64,000 bases of DNA from Siphonodentalium dalli. Its lineage: Eukaryota > Mollusca > Scaphopoda > Gadilida > Siphonodentaliidae. Below, in pieces: positions 55,939 to 64,000 of this stretch. The notes beneath the pieces are model-generated. The model saw nothing but the letters and a program-made list of their open reading frames with translations, was not told where the DNA came from and did no database searches. Where the stretch lies: the NCBI GenBank assembly GCA_032622095.1, contig CP136065.1, positions 150,107,577-150,171,576 of the forward strand, written 5' to 3'. Position numbers and translations under genes: made by a program. Each line of letters begins with the position of its first letter. The stretch's first letter is position 1.

Positions 55939-56152
55939 CAGTAATGCTCAAAATAATCGACTCCTTAACCACAGCAGAATTATGGGTAACTTTTCAGGAT
56001 TTAGTCGGAAATATGGCTTGTTACCATTCATCGGAAAGCTCTCCCCGAGAGCTCTCCGATGAATGGCAACAAGCCATATTTCCGACTAAATCCTGAAAAG
56101 TTACCCATAATTCTGCTGTGGTTAAGGAGTCTATTACTTAAGGGCATTACTG
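55939..56152. mobile_element. palindromic mariner-type MITE, copy 2
   Basis: CAGTAATGCTCAAAATAATC to GGGCATTACTG, 214 bp, flanked on both sides by TA (55937-55938 and 56153-56154). It is a near-perfect hairpin with its turn near 56044-56050, and about 90 percent like copy 1 at 815 by eye. Confidence 0.85.
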
Positions 56153-56154
56153 TA

Positions 56155-58233
56155 GATCATTTACTTTCTACTTTAGACTAGTCTAACATAAAATAGACTT
56201 CCCAGTAAATCTGTTCATGTCTCGGTCAGTTTGTGATATTCACTAGAAATAATAATTACCAAGCAACAACATAAATTCACTTAAAGACAAAATTATACTC
56301 ACAGATTACATGTATACTTCACACAACAATGGACGGCAGTAATATGTCAGACACAACTCAGTGTTTACAGTGATATAATATATTATGCTGAATAGGTCAC
56401 ACCAATTTTGTTGGTTTAGTTAATTAATATACCATACAAAGATTCTACTTTTTTTTTTAAACTTAAAGACATATTATGTACTTGTTCAGGTGCATGAAAC
56501 TAATAAGTTAGTATTCAGGTGATATGCCAACTGGAGGAATGTAGCATTCTACTAACATCGCCAAAAATATAAAGCAAATTGACCATACCACTCCATAGAA
56601 AATATCGTCTGAACTATGAACAATTGTAAATATTTACTACTCGATTCGGGACGCATCTATCGGCTGAAAACGTTTCGCCATCGACAATCACTGCATTTAA
56701 TTAATATATAAGAATGACGTTGTGTGTTGTCCATTTACATAAAATATTTGTAAAACAACTACTTTGAACAAGATTATTCTCCATTTCTATTTGATCACCC
56801 TACCGGAGTGTTTCACATCACTTTAATGTTTCAAAATCATAAGTCTGATTTGTTACTGCAGCATACATCAGAATCAGATATTGTGATCAATTCAATGCAG
56901 AGTTTGGTTTTAAAAACACAATTTATGGTAACTTTTTTCTTCTCTATGGAAATTTTTATGTAGAACATACCAGTAAAATCAAAATTGGTCTTGACTAAAA
57001 CAGAAAAGGCAGATGGTTTTACAGGCCTTTAAATCTACAGCGAATCCAGGCGAACCAGCTGCTTTTATGAGATTCAAACTAAAAATCCCGATTTTGCTTC
57101 TCAACAGATTTTAAGTCCTGTTTTATCATAATTTGCATCAAAGGAAATTAGAGCAGCCAATGAGGATAATAATCCTAATATTCAACAATGAAGAATTTAA
57201 CTAGATGCAGCCAATCAAATTTAAAATGCTAATTTTGATTATCAAAACCCCTGATCACATACATATAAAATTGAAACTTTTAGCTTTACATTCAGTTATC
57301 ACAGAGAGAAATGTATAAGGCCAAAAAAAAAAGGAGTCTGTGTTCTCCGGCACCGCCAGTGTCACTAAAAACCTGCCGCATCAAACTTTTTATGGACTTT
57401 TGGAGTAGGGAAAATTTGGATAAAATAATATTTTTTTTTGAAAATTTTGGATAATTTTTTTTTAATATCAACATGTAACATTCAACATGCACAATGCATG
57501 AGCCAGAATGAAACGACCACATTACTGGTCATTGGACTGCCTGAGAATCAAATAATTTGTGTTTGTGCCCTGATGAAATATGCTGAAAATATCCACAAGA
57601 ACGCATAACAATTGTATGCAGAACATGGTTACAACACTTTCCCAATCGTTCACCTATTTATGTACAGGTGATTACATTGAAAACGCACGCAATTGCATGT
57701 AAAAACCACCAACCCCCAGCAGTTACTGGGTTAAGTAGGCTTAATGAGCTATCAGAAATTCAGAATCGTGAAAATATTAACTAGGGAAATGAGCAATCAC
57801 TACAGGATGCACATGTATAAAATAACAAAATATACATGCATGTATATGTACCGGGGTATAGAAATAATGAAAAGCATGGACTTGTAACGGACATGTAAAA
57901 TTGAGATATTTTAATTTGAAGGTATGCTTTTGAGATTTATAAAAAAAAAAAAGACGATAAAAAAAAAAAAAGGAGCCTCCCTCCCTCATCAAATTATTTT
58001 GCCAAAATTGCCTGAGAACACAGCTGGAGAACAGACTTTTTTTTAATGGCCTTAGTATATATTATTATAGGAATTTGAATGTGATCATATGAAAATTTAG
58101 TAGTAAGAAGTTCTGCATCAGTTTGAATTTAATTTATCATCAGCTTTATATAATAAAGCTTCTATGGCGATTCATAACTATCAAAATTAATGTTTCTCAC
58201 TGAGTAGACTGGCCCTGATATTTGATTTTGGAC
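56155..58233. other. AT-rich sequence downstream of the MXRA7-like stop
   Basis: Nothing coding was recognised. On the minus strand this is directly downstream of the MXRA7-like stop codon and presumably contains its 3' untranslated region. Poly(A)/poly(T) tracts near 57430, 57460 and 57960 have no evident role. Confidence 0.45.
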
Positions 58234-58493
58234 TCATGCATAGAGCTTCATCTGATGTTTGACTTCCTCAAAATTATCTACTCCAAATTGTTCCTGGTTC
58301 TTCATCAGCTTGAATATGGCCTCCAGCTGTTCAGACTGTATCTTACGTTCATCTTCCTTTTGATCTTGGGTCATATCCTGCTGAATCTTCTTTAACGTAA
58401 CCCTCTGTTGTGCTTTCTTCACCTCAGCCGGAATGTGCTCACAGTATTCTATAGGATCTGTGTCATCCCATCTTCCTTTTGGACCATCACCGT
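58234..58493 (-). CDS. MXRA7: MXRA7-like terminal coding exon
   Basis: On the minus strand, after a CTCTTTCAG acceptor, 260 nt (two leftover bases plus 85 codons and a stop) encode a hydrophilic segment beginning GDGPKGRWDDTDPIEYC, then a charged helix, then EQLEAIFKLMKNQEQFG and an end of KHQMKLYA. The C-terminus matches matrix-remodelling-associated protein 7 (human EQLAAIFKLMKDNKETFG, ending QEQLRLYDM). MXRA7 is a small protein with an N-terminal membrane anchor and an acidic middle. Its molecular role is poorly defined. Neither anchor nor acidic part is encoded here, so at least one upstream exon lies at higher coordinates, unrecognised or outside the window. The incoming phase requires the previous exon to end with one base of a codon. 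The gene converges on EME1. Confidence 0.75.
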
Positions 58494-58784
58494 CTGAAAG
58501 AGGAAGAGTAAATCAGACATTGAGTATTCTAGAAACATCAATCCTGCTGTGTGTTTGAACTGAGACTTAGACAATGTGCATACTAGTACTAAATGCTACA
58601 AAAATAGTCACCATAACTCAGGCAAACAAGATTTGTCCAACCTGGGAAACAACATATACAAGTTTCTTTCAGTTAACCTGGGTAACATATTGTGCCTGAA
58701 CAAACCTTGTAAGTCTGTTATTTTAATTTCAGATTCTAGGATGGTTGGCGTGTAATAAACACATGTAAATAACATGTGTGTGTA

Positions 58785-58935
58785 AATAACATGTGTGTTA
58801 ATGGGATTGTTGATACGGCACTTGTGCCATTGTGGAAGGATAGAACGTGAGGCTGCACTACTCATTCTATCCTTCTGCACTAGCACTCCTGCTGTATCAA
58901 CAAACCTAATAACACACTTGTGTTGTTCTATGTAT
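58785..58935. repeat. long imperfect hairpin
   Basis: AACATGTGTGTTAATGGGAT, TGTTGATACGGCAC and GTGGAAGGATAGAA on the left pair with TTCTATCCTTCTGCAC, CTGTATCAACAAACCTAATA and ACACACTTGTGTT on the right. Arms of about 60 nt with bulges and a loop of roughly 15 nt. Could be a MITE or a structured RNA. It lies upstream of the MXRA7-like exon, probably in its intron. Confidence 0.55.
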
Positions 58936-60030
58936 TTATGTCCTCCAATAGCAGTGTTGATACATGTACAACTAACAGCATGTCTTATTACAGGAATCAG
59001 AGCGACATGGCTTCACTGGCTTAGTGGAGCGAATCAGACCGAATCATGCACATTTGAATAAATTGTAAAATGTTTCCCAATTAATCTAATACTATGATGT
59101 CCCATAGATAAGACAAATGCAAAGAATGAGGCCAAAAGGCGTAAGGGTGATTCTCCAGTAAATGAGCAAAACCGTATCCCCACGAACTTAGTTCGTCATA
59201 TAAACTGCACCAGCTGTCCTATAGTCAGCAGATGTGTATCTTCTTTTAGCTGATGTTACGAGCATTAATTAGGGATATTTAAAGGATTGCTATCCTGATG
59301 AAACAACAAAACACTATCGGAAAGCCACCCCTATTGTGATCACAATGATCCAAGTCCCATAAAAATCGCGTAATAAATAAGCCGAGAAATAAATAAATAA
59401 TACCCCCACCGGTTGTCGGCTATCTCCGTCGCAATTCCTCATATGACGTCAAATGAGTAAACTAATTAAAAACACGGAATCGGAGTCGGAGTTAATTATG
59501 TCTACCTATATTACGTCATATGAGTGGCGATGGAAAATGCTGAAGCGACATCAGCGCGTGAGTGTAATGGAATTACTGCGGGTATGTCAATAACACTGTG
59601 TACACGTGGTGAATTGTCATCGCCCGGTGAGTTATCTTCACTTGTGATTTATCATAAGTGCTGTTTGGAAAGTTATTGTTTTGACAAAACAATACAGAAG
59701 ACCGAATGAGCGGGGTAGATACCACCTTCGTGTCAAAAATAAATCTTATAAAAACACGAGCCGACATGTGAACTGTTTTCGGGTGCGTGTTCACGATGTT
59801 GTTTTATTTTTCCATATATATGCCCCGAGTGTCCCGTATTTACAACCATTCATTCGTGACAATGCCAAATGCATGCAGTGTGTTCGGCTGTGGCCCACAG
59901 TGGCCGGTATAGTGACAATTAAGTATAATTATGCATCCCTTTCCAAACGATGTTCGTTTACGTGACATTTGGCGGGATTTCTGTGGGGAAACCCGTTGAG
60001 CAAAATCAGAAACTACATACAGAATACATA
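58936..60030. other. no gene recognised
   Basis: Presumed intron or upstream region of the MXRA7-like gene. A short open stretch on the plus strand near 59110-59185 (DKTNAKNEAKRRKGDSP) follows an AG but lacks a good pyrimidine tract and is not called. Confidence 0.4.
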
Positions 60031-60034
60031 TACC

Positions 60035-60450
60035 AAATAAAGAGCGTTTAATTTGACGAGTCAGTCACGGTTACGAATACATACAATTGCAGTTAAAGTG
60101 GGGAGTATGTTGATCAATAATTTAGTAAAGTATTCACGATGACAACTATTCTAAGTCGAGTCCCCATTTTCCTTCACCACGACTCAATAAAGAGCGTTCC
60201 ATTTTAAGAATATTCCTAATATGATGCGAATAAAAAGAGTTTAATAAACCGGAAATTGCTATGACTTACATATAAAGCATGTATATCGCAAGTTCGTGTA
60301 CATGTATTTGAGTGTATTGGTGTAATCAGTAATCACGATGACAACTGTTCCAAGTCAAGTCCCCATGCTCCTTTACCATGACGAAATAAAGAGCGTTCAC
60401 TGTTAAGCCTATTCCGATATAGTGCGAATAAAGAGCGCTTGTATATGTGA
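60035..60450 (+). repeat. 199-bp direct duplication with AATAAAGAGCG motif
   Basis: CACGATGACAACT at 60135 and 60334 starts two copies sharing AAGTC.AGTCCCCAT, CACGACTCAATAAAGAGCGTT/CATGACGAAATAAAGAGCGTT, ATTCC and GTGCGAATAAAGAG. AATAAAGAGCG also occurs at about 60038 and 60427, and inverted at about 60888. Confidence 0.7.
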
Positions 60451-61304
60451 TTACATATTAAACCGGATTATTATCCCTCCTTCAAAAAGTGTTATATATA
60501 ATTGGATGTTTAAACGAACCACGGCGAACGTTTATATATTTTATAATCATATTGTTATGCGTAATTGACACAAAGAGGTCGATTTATGACCTGGATATTC
60601 AATAGACCGCGTCGCTAGAATGCTAACTTTATAGGCCACTAACCATGCATAGACGCAGCGAATTTCCATCAGTGACAGTCAGCAAGATTGTTTTTTTTGG
60701 GGGGGGGGGAAGGGTTGGGGAAGCAATATTCCGAAATAAATAAACACCCTATTATTGCCCTAATATATACACAATTCATAACGTATTATATAATATTGCT
60801 AATGAATAGCTTCATTATAATTGATTAAATCCGACAGCAATAAACCGATTTTTTTTTTTTTTTACCGCGTTACGATAAATTAAAACGAAACGCTCTTTAT
60901 TGACACACGACTAAGGGCATCTGGAAATTGGAATGTTTACGAGATGATAATTGTCTAATAACTGTGCAAGTCTTCGGATATATATGCAATCTTTATATGA
61001 ATATATAGTATAACTTGGACTATTCCGGTAATGGGGAAAATATATAAACACGAGCATGTGTTTTATATAGATAACTGCGCGCAAAACCGAATAATATACG
61101 TAATATATGTGCTTTATAATAACAACACATCGCGATACATATAATAATACCACGATAAAGATGTTTAATTACGATAACGGCGATGTATTTCGGCGATGTT
61201 TTGCATTCGCAGTGTTCTCCCATAACGCGACAAACTTCAAAGGCCGCGATCGAATGTATGCAAACTTTATATACCACCGTTGCGTATCTATGCGTTGTCA
61301 ATGA

Positions 61305-61385
61305 GTTACCACGTGATCGATCATGTGCTACGCTTCTGTTTACATGTGACAATCATGTGATCGGGCCGATGATCACGTGACTTCG
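61305..61385. promoter_or_regulatory. CACGTG/CATGTG E-box cluster
   Basis: Within about 80 bp are CCACGTGAT, GATCATGTGC, ACATGTGAC, AATCATGTGAT and ATCACGTGAC. Two are canonical CACGTG E-boxes, bound by bHLH-zip factors in animals. The cluster lies at higher coordinates than the MXRA7-like exon, so upstream of it on the minus strand. Whether it is a promoter is inference. Confidence 0.3.
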
Positions 61386-61899
61386 TCTACAACACAAAAT
61401 CTTCGGCTAACTTCGGAATTTTTTTTAATCGTAATAAAAATAACGATTGGCGGCGAATATTAGATTATATGTGCCCAATGGACATTTTAATATATATATA
61501 TTATCGGTATATTGGAAGAAATACTATTTTTTTGTTCAGGACCGCATTCCTTTAAACACGGATTTGGTATCAAAGTACCAACATTTATTTTTTCAATGAC
61601 TGAACTCGGCTATACATGTATATCAAGGAATAGCATGTCCTAACCAAGAGCCATTAATATTCCCTGAATTCCCCTGATCGCCTGCGAACTTGTTTCCTCG
61701 ATATATATCCACATCCAGGTGTGGAATTTTGCACAGAATGCTATAAAAATTTAATTTTGTGACGAAAATCAACATAATATTAGTAGAAAGCTTGCACATC
61801 CTTCAAAAAAACCTGTCCCGTTCTCAAGAATAATTAACCAAATGCATGTTAAAGACGGCTTGTACAGTACTTTCATAAAAAAACAAAATTTGCATTTCT

Positions 61900-62970
61900 T
61901 TAGAGCTGCAGAGTTAGACGTGTGTTATGTTTTGTCAAAAAAAATATAACCGAGTGTCATATCGTCGTGCAATTTTCTATCTTTCCGATTTTGAGAATCA
62001 AAATAGAAATCGTAGGTTTATTCGGTGTCATTACCCAAACGCATGCTATTTGAATTTTAAATAAACTCAAGGTGAAGGACCGAGTGTTTTTTAACGCACG
62101 TAGTGTCGATTCGCACATAAACTAGTTGTTTTATGTGGGTGGAAGATATTTGAAATATTAGCGTATGACAAAGTGAAAATCATCATTTCCCAAACGTGTC
62201 ATTACCCAAACGCTTTTTAGCATTTGGGTAATGACGCAGCTTTTATATTGAAAGCAGATAATTCTAATTTTATATGCTGGAGGTGAATTATAAAACTGTG
62301 TTTGGACGCACATATTAAAGGTAAATGTGTTCATAAATTAGTTTATTCCAGTGTTGGGGAAATATTCGAAATATACTGGCACGACAAAAAAATGAGTCAT
62401 TACCACAATGCGCCATTGCAGAATTCCTGAACGCGTTTGGGTAATGACGATTTTTATTTTCACTATATCGTTATATATACGTAGTTTAACATACAAGTGG
62501 ATATAAAATTTGAATATTTACTACAATACAATTGTTTTACATGGAATTCGTTGAATCCATGTTGCAAACAAGACCGACCAGCGCCACTATACAAACGATG
62601 CGTCATTACCCAATCGCAAAAATCACCGGTTTGTATAATTTTTATTGAACGACTCAAAGTTTTACGATTACACCGTCGATATATAAGTAAATTTGGCATG
62701 TGTTTGTGCACCAAAGTTGCTCATCATTTTTGCTTATCCGCGAAATAACAGGAATAATTATTACTAATTTCTATATAAATAGGGCCCAATATCTTTGTTA
62801 AATATGCGAAATGACACCATACATATACACCAAGAAGTTATTTGAAACGAGCTATTTTATCAAATAGTATCCAAAATATGGAATAAAATAGCATAGTTTG
62901 GTCTATTTGACCAATTTCTCGAATAAGGCGCATTTATACTACTGCTAAAGGGCATCTGGGTAATGCTGTT
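61900..62970. repeat. degenerate repeat region with recurrent GTCATTACCCAAACGC
   Basis: The 16-mer or close variants occur at about 62027, 62198, 62394 and 62600, and inverted at about 62222, 62440 and 62950. Between them AACGCAC(G/A)TA and GAAATATTCGAAATA-like blocks recur at about 170-215 bp, so a very diverged tandem repeat underlies the motif. Confidence 0.6.
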
Positions 62971-63229
62971 TAATTTTTACCCAAAAGCGATAAAATCAAA
63001 ATATCGAGAAAATCGTTATAACATAATTTTTGCCACCTCTATTTTCTCGTTATTTAGACGCTACTTAGTCATAATTCAGCCACATCTGACAATGGAGTCA
63101 ATTTTCAATTTCGGGTAAACTCAGGAGTGAAAATTGTTCATTTACCATAGAATCACCCGCAAGCATCTGTAGTAGATAAATTCCATGTTTTTTTTACAGA
63201 AAGGCATGCTATTCACATCATCTGCATCT

Positions 63230-64000
63230 ACATAAATTGGCACCTCGCGCCTGGCCAAAAACTGATAAAAAAAAACGGCTACTGGCTACAAAACTGGCTA
63301 CCGGTTAGCAGCCTAAAACAGGCTAGAGGCTACAAAACCGGCTACCTACTAGTATATGAAACACTATATAAACGATACTCGTTCTTTGCTCATCCCACTT
63401 CAAAAAAAGAATCTCGCTGATGAGTTGCATTTAGCAATGAAACCGGTCAGAGTGCCTTACAAATTTAATTTAATTTATTAATCATAATTTTATGAAAAAA
63501 TTCCACCCTGCACGATGCTTATTCGTGTCTGCACATTTAAAAAAAATTGATGGCTCGATAGTGTAGTCCATAACGTCTGCCGGTGCAAATAATATACCAG
63601 AATATCAGTTCTCAAAGCGGCGGTCACGAGACAATTATCTTAGTACTAGCTGGGTTACCCGGCATTGCCCAGGTTTAAGTGATGTGAAACCCTCTGCTGT
63701 GGACATTTGGTGATAATATGTAATACTCTTACTCAAAGTGTTACATTTTATATCCAAATGGCATTACAAAACGTCATTCTTATACATGGATTATAAGTTG
63801 TGCTCACCTTGTCGGGGTGATTGTCATTTTGTTTATCGCGATTAATTTGTCCCACCAATAAAGAAGTATTTATTTATTTACAACTGAGCATACTTCAGAT
63901 GTTATTATATTTTTAATCGTACAGTCCACGAATTGACGTATTTTTTTTTGTTGTCAATCGGTTTTATTGGGATGAGTACCTGGATCATATACTTGTAATA
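63230..64000. repeat. GGCTAC-repeat patch and unresolved end of window
   Basis: CGGCTACTGGCTACAAAACT and variants repeat about five times at 63275-63345. TAGCTGGGTTACCCGGCATT at 63648 onward resembles a conserved repeat end seen in several animal genomes but is not classified. Nothing coding was seen. Confidence 0.4.

Overview
The window is an AT-rich, intron-rich animal nuclear sequence, most probably from a marine mollusc and probably a bivalve. That inference rests on the repeats: tandem units of about 145 to 175 bp attached to GTCC/GTCT (CCGT-type) microsatellites, which resemble the 'pearl' elements described in oysters, and Helitron-like repeats that begin with a TATACCCCCC hairpin. No bacterial-type operon, rRNA or confident tRNA gene was seen.

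Only two host genes can be supported. The first fills about two thirds of the window. Nine plus-strand exons between 629 and 42933 join in frame into 1,110 nt (369 residues plus stop). The product matches the C-terminal two thirds of EME1, the non-catalytic partner of the MUS81 structure-specific endonuclease. The exons cover a charged coiled-coil segment, the inactive ERCC4-type nuclease fold, a basic linker and the C-terminal (HhH)2 domain. The N-terminal exons lie upstream of base 1. Introns reach about 9.7 kb and are packed with mobile DNA. The second gene is on the minus strand. One terminal exon (58493 down to 58234) matches the conserved C-terminus of MXRA7, and its upstream exons were not found. 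The two genes converge.

The rest is a layered collection of repeats. Intron 1 holds a palindromic mariner-type MITE and a 1.24 kb hAT-like element with a perfect 8-bp target duplication. Intron 2 holds a GC-richer degenerate element region, a 207-bp duplication and two TTAA-flanked foldback MITEs. Intron 3 has CCCTTT/TTAA (piggyBac-like) MITEs. Intron 4 has a 100-bp tandem array and a large pearl-like element with a 764-bp internal duplication. Intron 5 has a degraded LINE and an element flanked by AAAATG. Intron 6 has a 4.8 kb foldback element whose arms carry a diverged 42-bp tandem array, then a Helitron-like insertion with its empty site preserved nearby, then a LINE that runs almost to the splice acceptor of the next exon. 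Intron 7 has a SINE-like element and a 2.8 kb element bracketed by two 69-bp palindromes. Intron 8 has a Helitron-like element with TTAGGG-like blocks, a reverse transcriptase fossil and an element with CCTGTTTCTC ends.

Between the two genes are nested TIR elements and a nine-unit array of about 155 to 164 bp rich in AAGATGGCNGCC motifs (48.7-50.2 kb). Pearl-like fragments follow, then about 4.5 kb of AT-rich sequence in which I see no gene. Beyond the MXRA7 exon are a long hairpin, a duplicated block with an AATAAAGAGCG motif, a CACGTG cluster and a 1 kb region in which GTCATTACCCAAACGC recurs in both orientations.

The strongest unexplained items are the 4.8 kb foldback element with inverted 42-bp arrays, the palindrome-bracketed element, the two elements whose boundaries are proved by empty-site copies in this same window, and the recurrent GTCATTACCC motif cluster.
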